Source: Anthostomella pinea (lineage: Eukaryota; Ascomycota; Sordariomycetes; Xylariales; Xylariaceae). Taken from it: a stretch of 64,000 nucleotides of DNA. The stretch covers positions 1,550,001 to 1,614,000 of the forward strand of contig CAUWAG010000006.1 in NCBI GenBank assembly GCA_963556695.1, read 5' to 3'. Shown in pieces: positions 1 to 12,300 of the stretch. The stretch's first letter is position 1, and every line of letters begins with the position of its first letter. A program made the position numbers and the translations under genes. Below the pieces are notes generated by a model that had not been told where the DNA came from, made no database searches, and saw nothing but the letters and a program-made list of their open reading frames with translations.

Positions 1-1029
1 ACAACAGCTTCTCAAGCACCCATTTCTCAACAGACTTCATCAGCAGCCACGTTCAGATACGGAGACATCAAACGAGACCAACAACAGACGATTCAGAGCA
101 GTCAACAGTCAAACCAACGCGATCACCCAAACCACGAATCACGAATTAAACCCTACGGAGGCGGAATGCCAGACGGGAACAGCAGTATCACACACAGAAA
201 TCACAGGCATCACGATCACATTGAGAGACACACATCTGGAGGCATTCACACACTCACACCCATCACATCTGGAGGCACCATCACATACACGATGATAAGC
301 AGGAGACCAACCCATTCATTGTGGTGAAGGTAGTACAGGTCGACCACTGAAATAACGTACCGTAGGGCCAGTCTCGACAGGGAGCCCTGCCAAGTACCAG
401 TATATAAGGGCTGACAACCCCCCCCGGCCGAGAAAATACTTCAGATTTCTTCTTGGAATAAAGTTCAGAGTACCTTAACATATCAACATATACGACGCTG
501 ATGCCCTGTCAATAACCAGTCCCACGGTACATTATTTCAGGGGTCAACCTGTAGTTGCCTAGACCTATCAGGTAGACCACATCATACACATAGCAGTCCC
601 CAAGGCCGCAGTAGACACCATCATGCTTATGCCAGAACAAGAGCCGGTTACGCTATACCATAGGTCTCTTATGAACAAATATTGACATATAAATACAACA
701 GAGAGCTGACTCGGAAGGACTCTCTCGCTATAGACCTCGAGGCTTCATGCCTGAGGACATTAGAAATCAACAGGGGGGATCTCCCGCTGCCCGATATAGT
801 AGAAAGTTCATCAAAACGCTAGCTAGCCAGGAGCCGCCCAAAGCTCAGAACGTAAGTAGCGGTAGCGTGAAGCCCATACAATAATACATACGTTGTCGTT
901 AGGCCATGTTTCGGGAGTTATGTTCAGGTCGGTCATGATATTCGAGAAAAGCGCCTGTCGCCACCATCATAGACCCGGGGCAGAAAAGACGTGTGTCGTT
1001 CGTTCACTGTCGTTAAGGTTTGGGCTCGC
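1..1029. other. Region without a confident gene; LTR-like relic
   Basis: The + strand frame starting at base 1 stays open for 106 codons (rich in Gln, His, Thr) and stops near 321. This could be the tail of a polyprotein cut by the window edge. From about 318 the sequence looks like a retrotransposon LTR: a TATA-type box (TATATAAG) at 401-408 and an AATAAA signal at 457-462, about 55 bases apart. I found no second LTR, primer-binding site or target duplication in the window, so the element class is unproven. The remainder, to the end of the kinase gene at 1030, shows nothing further. Confidence 0.25.
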
Positions 1030-2327
1030 TCAAAAGGTCTCGAAGAGGCTGTCATACTGGCGAGCCAGATCTTCTGTATAGGGCTCCCTCTTGCCGTCGT
1101 CTTCGGGGTAGACGTCAAAGCATTGCGCGTCGCCAGGAAATCGAATGTTCGGTTGAATGGGAGGCCGGACCTGTCGCTTGTACAGAGCATCCCAGTCGAT
1201 ACCTTGGAAGAAGGGATGAGATTTGACCGGTCGGGAGCCGCCACTAATATTCCCTAACCGTCTTGAACGATCCACCGTGCAGAAAGACCGAATGACATTC
1301 TGGGCATTGGGTGAGATGACGGGTTCTGCCGGGAAGAGGACTGGCTTTTCGATGATCCTGGAAGACGTCAGCACTACAGATATAATCCAGAATGCGCTGT
1401 GTCCACTGACTGCTTGTAAATTTCAATAGGATTCTGATGCCAGAATGGAGGGTATCCAGTCAGGAACTCGTATATCAAGATTCCCAGCGCCCACCAGTCA
1501 ACAGCCGTCGTGTGCCCCTTATTTTGAATCACCTCGGGTGCCAGGTACTCAGGTGTGCCACATAACGTGTATGTCTCGACTGGCCTGTCGTCTCTGCTGC
1601 CCAGCCTTTTTGCAAAGCCGAAATCGACCAGTTTGACATGCCCCTGGCTGTCCAGAAGCAAGTTCTCGGGCTTCAGGTCACGATATGCCACACCACCCTG
1701 TTTCTCATGCAGGAACTCGAGTACCAATACGATCTCTGCGGCAAAGAACTGCGCCCATTCTTCCGGAAACCTCCTATGCCTCCTTAAATAGCTGAAGAGC
1801 TCGCCGCCGGGGACGTAGTCGAGAAGCATGTATAGGGAGTCGTGGTCGGAGAATGTAGTTATCAGCTCGGTGATGAAGGGGTAGCCAGCAACGTCGCTTA
1901 GGATCTGTCGCTCGTCTCGTACGTGGTCGACCTGCTTCAGCTTGATGACCTCGGCCTTTCGTAGGATCTTGAGGGCAAACACCTTCTCCCTTTCCTCGTC
2001 GCTGCCTTTCGCGGGACGCACCAGGCAGACTCTGGCGAATGTACCTGTCGCATCGCGGATCCATCAGCAACCCGGCCAGTAACGCGAGACACCACAGCGC
2101 GTGCCAGCGCTGAGACAGAAAGGGGCTTGCATACCTGTGCCCAGCGTGCGCACCAGGGCGAACTCGTTGAGCTTCAGTCGCTGCTGCTGTGGTGGTACTC
2201 TCTGCCCCGCACCGGCAGCACCTCCTTGCGAGACCCCGCCAGCGTCGGTATTCATGGCGGGCCGCAAGCTGCGCTCCTGTCCTACTCCTGGTATCGGGCC
2301 CGGCTTCGTAGCAACTGTCGCAGCCAT
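1030..2327 (-). CDS. cAMP-dependent protein kinase catalytic subunit (PKA-C2 type)
   Basis: Ser/Thr kinase of the AGC group, released from its regulatory subunit by cAMP; it phosphorylates metabolic and developmental targets. Three exons, 2327-2135, 2044-1411 and 1357-1030, join in frame to 384 residues. The first intron splits the glycine loop (LGTGTFARV), the second follows NPIEIYKQ. Visible motifs: VAIK-type lysine (FALKILRK), catalytic loop YRDLKPENLLLD, DFG (VDFGFAK), activation segment TLCGTPEYLAPE, and an AGC C-tail ending in the hydrophobic FxxF motif (FETF). The start is the first in-frame ATG. Upstream sequence is open without ATG, so an upstream exon cannot be excluded. The second intron has the unusual but valid donor GTCAGT with branch-like GCTGAC. 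All catalytic residues are present, so it should be active. Assignment to the second fungal isoform rather than the first rests on its short N terminus and is an inference. Confidence 0.92.
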
Positions 2328-3640
2328 TATAGGATGCCCAGTAGTCGATATGTAGTTTGTATTGGTCTTGCGACGCTGTCCTCGGAGACTGGAGGGGTCT
2401 CTGGCAATGCGCAATCTGTCTGGTGGTGCAGGTTTGTTGCTGCTGCTGGAGGGATCGATCGCGGATCGCCTGCTTGCGATAGCGCTCGCCAGTGGGCCGT
2501 AGCTGAGGGCGCCTGTGAGATCCACCGACCAGGGCCCCGGTATCAATGAAGACACAAACGTCTGGTTTCAGGGGACGGACATGCTCAGGAGTCAGGATGA
2601 AGTAACAAGTAGAGGCAGTTGGTAGAATAGACAAGAATGAAAATTGTATAATGATCTGTTTGTTAGCGCACTCGTCAAATATGGTCGGAGAAGAGGGTCA
2701 GATCTTGATCCAAGATCCAAGATCGGTGAGCAATGAGGCTGTTAGAATACCTAGCAGGAAGGCGACGCCACGCTAGGTTCGTGTTTGGTCGCTTCCTACT
2801 GCCCAGCGCTGATGACGTTGTTGCTGCAGAAATATCTACAGAACCTTGGGGCGGGGGAAAGTTGATGGTAGGTACCTAGTAGGCGATAGCCGGGCATCAA
2901 ATGTACATACAGATGGGTGTAACAGCACAGTAAGCATAACATGAAAAATTCTTAACTCGAGTACATGGATGTAAATGAGATGGAAGGATGATCAGTGACT
3001 GCGTTGTACTTCAAGGGATGGGAAGAGGCACCTCATGTGATCATAGGTAAGCAACTACTCACACATCCATCCGATGAGTCTAGCGAACTGGACGATACGT
3101 TACTTGGTACCGGTAAACTTCATAATCACACCACTTCATAAGACTCACCCACAAAGGTAGTATATGTAGCCACCGTGAGGTCAAGTGCATGGCCCATCTG
3201 ACTTGCCTGCCTTGGCTGTGTGGCCATGCAGCCCTGTCGGGAAGACCCTACGATCATGCCACACATATGTACGTCTCCTGCAAAGCACATGTGACTCCAA
3301 GAGGGAGTAGGACGTTGTGTGGTATGGATGTTATCAGTAAGGAAACCATGGAACAAATTACCAGCCTCAGATGATTGGTATCACTGGGCAATCCCGTGAT
3401 TAGATAGTCTGCATTTCTCAAACACGTGTTGAAGAAAGGGTTAAGAAAGAGAAAGGGTTAAGATAGAAAGGAGGGACCAGGCTGCCAGGTGTTGGATTAA
3501 AGGTATGCCTAGAAGGCACCTGGACAGGTAGACAACGGAACCTGGTTGTTCCGTCCCAATCCAGCCTCCTCTGGCACTCTAGACAGACAGAATACACACA
3601 CACACCTCACTCTGACGATTGGCTCAAGTCTGACAGAAGG
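2328..3640. other. Intergenic, 5' region of the kinase gene
   Basis: About 1.3 kb of normal base composition between the kinase start and the AT-rich relic. No ORF with a family resemblance, RNA gene or repeat was recognised. Confidence 0.4.
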
Positions 3641-4498
3641 CTTCTCGTGCTTAATAAGCTTTAGCCACATCTATGTAGAGAAAGGGAAACATAACCCTGT
3701 CTTAAAGCTAATATACCTTATAGTAGCGGTATTTAAAATAAGGACTAGGGTTACAAAAGGTGGCTACTAGTTTATATTTTAAAAGTTGCTTGATTAAAAA
3801 AAGAATAAATAATATCTTTCTTTTAAAAGTAGATATTATTCTAATTAGATATAAATTAAATATAAACAAATATAAGTTAGACTTTAAAGTACCTTGTATT
3901 TTGATTTATAAGTTGTTTGTTATTATAGTTCAAAAATAGGTTCAAAAGCTATATTATATTATTTTACGTAAAATCGTACGAAATTTCTTAAATTATATAA
4001 AATTACTATTAATTCGCTTATATAACGATAATTTTCAATACTCTTATACGGTTAAAATTTAAATGAATTTCTTTATAAATTCTCTTAATAATAACCTGTT
4101 TAAATTTCGTAATAACTTTAATATTACGATAATAATAAGTTAAACTAAGCGTACCTAGTTTTTTAATTATAATTAATTAACTTTTTATAAATATATAAAA
4201 GCTTGGTTTTCTTATTATATTATCGTTATTAGTTGTTTATTTATGAAAGTAATTATTTATTATTCATGGGAATAATATTTTAAATAGAAATTCAGGTTAT
4301 AAAAGATAACTATCAGTTTATATTTTAAAAGTTGGTTAATTAAAAAAAAAAAAGAATCCTATTTTCAAAGTAGCTATTATCCTAGTTAAGTACTAAAAAG
4401 GTATAAACGGGTACTAGTTGGGCTCCAAGGTACCTTGTATCCTAGTCCGTGACCTATCCGTCATTGTGGCTGAAAAATGGGTTGAGGAGCCACACTGA
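3640..4498. repeat. AT-rich RIP relic with degenerate direct repeats
   Basis: Very AT-rich block. Two diverged direct copies of a roughly 200-base unit are visible, about 3747-3957 and 4292-4492. They share the core TTTATATTTTAAAAGTTG and the end GTACCTTGTATY. The first copy is almost completely converted to A/T while the second keeps G/C toward its end, as expected when RIP has mutated repeats unequally. The spacing (about 545) is compatible with remnants of a small LTR pair or two tandem insertions; no coding sequence survives. Confidence 0.55.
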
Positions 4499-4919
4499 GA
4501 CCAGCGTTTAGTTGCATGTAAGCCACCATGCATCGGTACGTACCGTTGCACAAATCCATATGCAACATTGAACTCCCAGTGCATCTCGTGCATTCCCCCG
4601 TGCTGCTCTTCCTACCTGGCCCGAGTCGAACAACCCCACGTTGCCATCACTCCCAGTCAGTTGCTTCGATCTTCTTGCCTTGCAACACCACGACCACAAG
4701 CACAACAACGAACCACCACATCCCAATAGGTATAGCTGCGCTGCCTGCATCGATCTGCTCGTTCTCGTTCTCGATCTGTTCGTTCTCGTTCTCGATCTGT
4801 TCTATTCTTCTTTCAGCAGCCTGCGACGGCCATCGGCTACATACCTGCAGCGAATTGCCAGCTATGAATTGATCCCCCAGTTCAACGTTCAACGGGCTCG
4901 ACTCGGAAAGCCTTGAACC

Positions 4920-7900
4920 ATGTTCAACAACTTCAGCAGCTTCGTGCAGAAGGCTCAGTCGGCTGCTCAGCAGCTGATTGATCCCATGCAGGGGCTGAAC
5001 CTGACCAACTCCGACAAGAACCCATCCAAGTCCTCCCTGTTCCAGAACCAATTCCGACTCCCCAGTTCCCAGACGCCCTTGTACGAGATACCCGCCGAGC
5101 TCACCATCCCGCCCTCCAACGTCACCCAGGGGGACAAAGAACGCGACCGAGGCTGGCACTACGCTGGCAAGCTGCACCTGTCCGAGTCCTACATCTGCTT
5201 TTCCACAACCTCGACCAGTTTCGTCCACACCGCTAGCACCTCTACTTCCTCTGCATTCACCGGCCAGACCCACGGTGGTGGTCCCAGTGGGAACGGCTTC
5301 ACCTTTCCCCTGTGCGCTATCAGACGGGTCGAACGGCTGAACAGCCAAAACTTCCAGGTAACAAAGTCTTTGGGAATCCATGCTGAAATTAGGCTGACTT
5401 AGCCAACCCCCAGTTTGCACTTGCCATCACCACGTGGAATGGCATCTCCCAAGAACTGGCCAAGGACAAGGACGCACTCAAGGACAAGAAAGACTTCCGT
5501 GAACAGAGGATCACCATACAGCTTGCTGGGAGCCGCCAGGCCTGCGAGAGGTTTTGCGATGGTCTAAAGAAAGGATTGCGGACTGCAGTCGGCAATGTTG
5601 GGAAATGCAAAAGGGTAGTGGCGGAATGCTACTCAGAATACCTTTTGCGGCCCGAGGAGATGAAAAACGCACCTTCTCCTGATGCTGGGCTTGGCCTCAT
5701 CTTCCGATACCCTGGCGATCCCAAGAAACTGAGGGACCGGGCAAAGATGCGGCTATGGGCTGAGTTCCTTCGTGACAATGGTCGCAACGCTACACTCATT
5801 CGCCAACCAACATTTCACAAACTGATCCGAGTTGGACTGCCAAATCGACTTAGAGGCGAAATGTGGGAACTAACCTCCGGCTCGTTCTATCTGCGATTGG
5901 AAAACCCGACTCTGTATGCGGAGACACTAGCAAAGTTCTCTGGCAAAGAATCGTTGGCGATCGATGAGATAGAAAAGGACTTGAACCGGAGTCTACCGGA
6001 ATATCCCGGCTTTCAGAGCGAGGAAGGCATCCACCGGCTGCGGCGTGTGCTCACAGCCTATAGCTGGATCGACCCTGAGGTTGGCTACTGCCAGGCCATG
6101 AACATCGTTGTGGCTGCCCTGTTGATCTACATGTCAGAGGCACAAGCGTTTTTCCTACTATCGGCGCTATGCGACAGACTGGTACCCGGCTACTACTCGT
6201 CCACCATGTATGGCACGCTATTGGACCAGAAGGTGTTCGAATCACTCGTGGAGAAGACGATGCCGATATTATGGGAACATCTCGTCAAGAGCGATGTACA
6301 ACTTTCGGTCGTTTCTCTTCCCTGGTTTCTCTCCCTCTACATCAACTCCATGCCCCTGGTATTCGCTTTCAGGGTTTTAGATGTTTTCTTCGTCGAGGGG
6401 CCCAAGGTCCTCTTTCAGGTTGGGCTGGCAATCTTGCGAATTAACGGCGAGGACTTACTAGACGCCACTGATGACGGCGCGTTCATATCGGTGTTGAAAT
6501 CATATTTTTCACGTCTCGATGAATCCGCACACCCAAAGTCGGAAAACCCAAAGCTACGAGCCATCAACCGATTTCAAGAACTCATGGTGGTTGCTTTCAA
6601 GGAGTTTTCTGGCATTACCCATAGCAGCATCCAGGATTTGCGGCTGAAGAATAAGGACGCTGTTCTTAATAACATTGAGAACTTCGCCAAGCGAACAGCC
6701 ATACGCAACCTTGGACCGGACAGCAAGCTCTTGAGTGCTGAAGAGCTTGGTTCCCTTTATGATAGATTCTACACAATTTTGTATGAACGACAGCAGCGAG
6801 ATCACATTATTCAAGAGGAGCAACTACGCCGAGCGAAACACAACAAGACAAGAGCTACAGAGGCATTTGCTGAACGTCACGACCACGGCGTGGAAAAGGG
6901 TCGAGTTGGCCTGGGCCCAAGCACCAGCCTGATGGACTATGATGCATTCCGCGAGTTCTTGGCCAGCATAGCGAAATGGGCCATCTCGGATGCACCGGCC
7001 TCCCCCAGACGCAACCAGTCTTCCGAAAAGGACCGCAGCCCCTATTTTGGAAGCTTTAGGCGATCAGAGAGCAATTTGCTCACCCCATGGGGAGGAGGTC
7101 CAGAGCCAGCAGAACACGAATTCATGCAGAGATTATTTCGAAGATGGGATGTGGACTCTAGTTCGACGCTGACGTTGCAGAACGTCGTCACTGGGCTTGC
7201 CCAGATCAAGGGGAAGCGTGATATCATGGGCACAATCACCTATTTCTTCGAACTCTACGACGATGACGGTGATGGCAAGGTCGACCGTGAAGGCATTCTT
7301 CGCATATCAGAAGCGCTCTTATTTCTTTCGAGGCGCGGTCTCGAAGGAGCCCTGAGCAATTCCAACTCGAGTGCGATGCTCAATGGAATGGCAGACTCGG
7401 AGCCCGGGTCCATGAGCCCGCCAATCGGTGGAACTGTGAATGAGCGATTCCTTGGCAGTATTAGTGCTTTCATAAGACGCTGCTTTGAATATGCCGACCC
7501 GGACCATCCAAACAACCATTTTGGGACAGCCCAGCATGCCAGTTCTGGTCCTGACGCCTCACCTTTCCCCACTGCAAGTCAAGTGGCTGACAACGATGCA
7601 TTCGCCATTGGCGATGACGACGACGACGAAGACGATCTTCTAGCGTTTGATGGCCCGCCGGAGCCAAGCTCCACGACGAATACGCCTGATAATGGATCCA
7701 TTCCTCCAGCGCTGGGCAAGCCTGCAGGTGGAAGCGGCACAGAACGGACAGTGTCTAAAGCACAGTCGGAGAAGGCAAACGTGGCTCTGGATCCTTCGAA
7801 TCCGCTGTACATGACACTGCCTACTTTCCGCATGGTTGTGCTTGCAGATGAGCTGCTCGAGCAGTTCTTCGAATCTTCGTTCCCTACCTCACTACACATC

Positions 7901-8389
7901 GTGGATGGCTTGCCCAATGCGACTTACCAATCGTCGTCGTCTTTAACAACTTTTTCGAATTTGAATTTTGGCCGCGCAGCCGCTGCACCTATACCAGTCC
8001 CGCAACCCGGTGCGGCAGCCCCTGGCCGCAGTCTCCGCGGTGTTTTAGACAATATCGTCACGGATGCATCACGTGTTGCAGCGGAGGTCCGACGACGTAT
8101 GGAGGAAGCCCAAGGTGAACTAGAAAAGAACGCGGTCCCCGGCCAAAAAGATGACGAGGAAGACGACGAGGAAGATCTGCAGGGTCTAGTGAGATCTGCA
8201 GGTGGAGACCCCGAACGGAGAAGTGTGCGGTCCTCGGACAGAGACCTCTTGGACGGCGCTGATGCCGACGCCGGAGCCGCAAAAGGGCAAGAAGGGTCGA
8301 GCCAATCGATTCTTGATGCCAACGATGAGGGAGGGAGGCCAAATCCGGCCAGTTCTGCAATACAGGGAATTGTGGAGTTTGAGAGCTGA
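4920..8389 (+). CDS. GRAM/TBC/EF-hand Rab GTPase-activating protein (Gyp2/Mdr1-like)
   Basis: RabGAP expected to stimulate GTP hydrolysis by a Rab GTPase in endosomal or Golgi traffic. Two exons, 4920-5357 and 5414-8389, give 1,137 residues; the intron begins GTAACA and ends CCCCCAG. An N-terminal GRAM-like region covers roughly residues 60-200. The TBC domain covers about 288-500 with both catalytic fingers present: the arginine finger IxxDxxR (I332, D335, R338) and the glutamine finger YCQ near 361-363. An EF-hand loop starts near D762 (DDDGDGKVDREG) but has Gly at position 12 where Glu is usual, and the preceding hand (WDVDSSSTL) is degenerate, so calcium binding is doubtful. The C terminus is acidic and low-complexity. 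Family members of this architecture are the fungal Mdr1/Gyp2 and animal TBC1D8/9 proteins. A 21-base motif built on CGTTCTCG is duplicated in the leader (about 4757-4803). Confidence 0.9.
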
Positions 8390-9323
8390 TGTGCATGTAA
8401 GAATAGCGGACGGGTCAAGGGAGTCAGGTATTGGTTCTGGAACATAATTTAGAGTGCTGGGGTGCTCTGTCGGCAAGGGTGTACCCAAAGCTGCGCTACT
8501 GTGGCAAGGATGCGCTGTGCAATTCAATTCAGATGAACCGGGCCAGCTCCAGTGATGGCGAGTGATGGCGCTGAGACATGGCGAGGGTGCTAAGAATTTG
8601 GTGAGATGGCGGCTCCCCTCAGGAATCTCGGATGGCTGGTTGTTTGCTGATTACCATCAAGTGTCAATAACCTGTACAGCATACCTTGAAGAAGCAGAAT
8701 GCCACGCGATAGACATAATAGCAGGCGGTCGTCGTCGAGGATCCGAATGACAGTACTGTAGCACCTCAGGCTGACTTGCTGATAGTGGAAGGCTGGGACT
8801 CGGCTCTTGACCAGCTCCTTTACCTCGATTTGCCACCTGTGAAGCACGCCCGGCTTGGGACTATAGCTAAACTAGGCAAATGAGCTCATAGCATTGCCGG
8901 ATCTTCGCCCTCATTCCAAGGGCAAGGAGGGATCCTCCTCCCCGTATGGATCAATACATCCGCTTGCCGGAGTGGCATTGAGTGGTGATGGATGTGAATC
9001 ACCCAAGGGAATGCCGCTATTATGCGAGACTAGACTCGCCTTCCGAGCAATTCCCAAGAGCATTCCACCTCCAAACATGTATCTCGAACATGTGGAGGGT
9101 GCGCCAGGCGGCACATCCCTTGGACTTGCACAGGTCTTCAAATATCGCACATCTCGCAGTTGTCTACACTATAGTCGCCGTGCTTCGTTCTTTCACCACC
9201 ACGCTCCTTGGTATCACTCGCTCCTTTCATCTATTACAAGCATTGCTGGATATACCTTCGTCAAGTATCTGAGTGCCTCCAATACGCAACACTGCGCGGT
9301 TCCTAGGGGGCTTGTCCGTCAAC
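8390..9323. other. Intergenic between TBC and WSC genes
   Basis: 930 bases holding the 3' region of the TBC gene and the promoter of the WSC gene, both on the plus strand. Scattered short ORFs have no family resemblance. No repeat or RNA gene seen. Confidence 0.4.
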
Positions 9324-12300
9324 ATGGGGTTGCTGTATCGAGCCGGGGCTGCGGCTCTGGCCTCCCTGTTGGCTTTCACGTCCGTGACCAACGCTCAGGG
9401 TTTCGACTTCCAAGATCTGGGTGCCCAGTGCCCTGCGCAGTACAATTACCAGTACTTGGGATGCGCGCCAACGATGTCGCAGCCGTTCGCCTTTTCCCCC
9501 AGCGGATGGGACCCGAGTTCCGGCGCCGACAACTCAAAAGGCTATATCCAATGGGACAACGGAGACTTTGTCAACCAAACGATCACCCCCTATTTTTGTT
9601 CGAACGTCTGCCGCGCCCATGGCTTCAAGTACGCCGCGCTTTGGGACAAGGGCTGCAACTGCGGTAGCAGTCTTAGTTACACTTACCCGGGGGCGGTCGC
9701 CCCTGTAATGCTGGTCCCTGGGAGCACCGAAACCCTGTGCCAACAAAACGCGGCTGGCGGTGACTACGGTCCATGCGGCGGTGATCAACGCGAATACTGT
9801 GGCACCAACCGGGGCGCCCGTATCTTCGTTGATCCCTCGTTCGCCGACGAGCGGAATTTGAACAGCCCGGCTGCCACCGCTCAAAGCTACCAGGTTCTTG
9901 GTTGCTTCACAACAGCCAACTTGCCAACGTCCAATGAGGGGGTCACCAGGGCCCAAGTCGCCAGTGGGCCACAATGTCTTTCCTTCTGCGCAGACCTGGG
10001 GATGCCTTTTGTTCAAATGATTCCGTCAACGTCTGGAGTCAGTGGACAGTACGTTTCCCTGAACCACTATCACGTATTGAAAATATACTCACGCGCCGTG
10101 CTAGGGTCGTCGACTGCCGATGTGGAACAGAATTTGGCAAGGGAACCCAGGTGGCGACCAATGTCCAAGGAAATGCCTGCACCCTCCAGTGCAGTGCCCC
10201 TAACAGCGGAACGTAAGTACATCCTGCCAGCCTCACGTATAGCATATCAGGGGCTAACCTGCACCCAGGGCTTGCACAGCCCAAGACTGCTGCGGTGCCA
10301 GCAACGGGCCCTTCCCCATCTACGTGAACCCGGCCCTGATGGGTTGCTTCACGCCCATCATTCCCGGTGTGTCCGACGCCTCTGCGCCAGGTGGATTCGA
10401 CTGCTTCCCGACGCCCCAGTACATCGCTGCCCGAGCGACTTCGTCGGTGTCTTACGTTGCCGCAACCATGTCCGCGTCGGCCCGCTTCGTACCCACGGCA
10501 TCGCCCGCGGCCAACGCGTTCTCCATCTACGCCTGTTACCAGAACACCGTGATCGGCAGCGTATTCAACACACCCGTCGATTCGGGTCTGGCTAGCGGCA
10601 GCGTCAGCGTCACGGCTTGCGTGAACTACTGTGACACCAACGGCTACACCTACGCAGCCGTGGTTGGCGTCCCGGCCAGCCAAAAGTGCTACTGCGCCGC
10701 CGCCGGCAACATGATTACAGGTGTCACCCCCAACAACGCCATGCAGGACTGCAACCAGCCTTGCGCTGGATCCACGCGGGAAAACTGCGGTGGTAACAAC
10801 GGCCCGCTCGTCTACGCCAAGGCCGCCGTGGCCGCCGGGGGGCCGTGGGCGGCGTCGTTCACGGCCAGCTACAGCTCCACGCCGGTATACGCTTGCAAGA
10901 ACACCGGTACGTATCTGTCATTCTTGTAGGGATTTATAACGGCACTCATAACTAACTATGCTACTTTACAGCGAGCTCATCGGCCGCGGCCAGCTCTTCC
11001 GCCTCTGCCAGCTCGTCGGCTGCCGCCAGTTCTTCTGCCCCTGCCAGTTCTTCTGCTGCAGCCAGTTCTTCTGCTCCCGCCAGTTCTTCTGCTGCCCCCA
11101 GTTCTTCTGCTGCCGCTAGCTCTTCTGCTGCAGCAAGCTCTTCTGCTGCAGCAAGCTCTTCTGCGCCTGCCAGTTCTTCTGCGCCTGCCAGCTCCTCTGC
11201 CGCAGCCAGCTCTTCGGCCGCAGCCAGCTCCTCCGCGGCAGCCAGTTCCTCCGTGGCTCCTTCCTCCGCTGCTCCTTCCTCCGCTGCTGCTTCATCTGCT
11301 GGTGCTTCATCTGCTGCTCCTTCATCTGCCGCTCCTTCATCAGCCGGTGCTTCGTCTGCTGCTCCTTCATCTGCTGCTCCTTCATCAGCCGCTGCTTCGT
11401 CCGGCGCTGCTTCGTCAGGTGCTGCTTCGTCCGGCGCTGCCGCTAGCTCATCGGCAGCACTAGCTTCTTCGGCAGCACCAGCTTCCTCAGGGGCAGCAGT
11501 TTCTTCAGGGGCAGCCAGTTCAGGTAACACTCTCCCCACGATCCCCCCCAGTGACACAAGTGGCTCAGGTGGTATACTCCCCACTTCGGTCGTCCCCCTC
11601 TCCTCTGCTTCAGAGTCCCCCTCTGCGTCAGCGTCCCTCTTCCCAATTAGCTCCATCAACAGCGATGGCACCGTCCCTACAAACTCTCTCCCCAATGGAA
11701 GTGTTGGGCCGGCTAGCTCATCGGCTGCCGGCGGCGATGACGGTAGCGGTGGCATGGGAGGCAGCAGCATTACTGCTGCCCCGACCTCCGAGTCTGCTTC
11801 CCCTACCACAGCATCCGGCGGCACCGGAACCAGCAACACCTTGACGCCCACCGTGACGCTGGCTTCCCTCGACGTTGAGCCTTACGGTAACATCTTCAAC
11901 TTGACCGCTGTTCCAGACGGAACTGGCATACTGGTTCAGCTCCAAGTCTATAACTTCGTTACGGACATGCTCAATACGCTCGCCTTTGTCATCCAGTACG
12001 TCGGCTGCTTCCAGATCTCGCCGGGCAACTCCCCCTTCACGGGCAACATGACCAACTTCATCGGCAACAGCGACGCCGGCGCTACGGCCGCAAGCTGCTC
12101 GGGCTACTGTGCCGGCGACAACTTCACGCTGTCTGCCAACAACGCCGGTGACTGTTTCTGCGGTAACGACCTGGCCGGCTCCCTGGTTCTGAACGAGGCC
12201 GATGACCGCAACGCGTGCAACATTCCCTGCCCCGCCGACTCGTCCCAGACTTGCGGTGGAGGTGCCAAGCTCATGCGCCGTGCCGACTCGTTCCTCAACA

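Noticed and set aside
2045..2555. PKA start at 2555 giving a longer N terminus
   Set aside because: That codon is GTG; the first ATG in frame is 2327 and the spliced length from there is an exact multiple of three.
10961..11851. A nearly 300-codon minus-strand ORF rich in Ala/Glu opposite the WSC gene
   Set aside because: It is the reverse reading of the Ser/Ala coding minisatellite, lacks introns and family resemblance, and overlaps well-supported exons.
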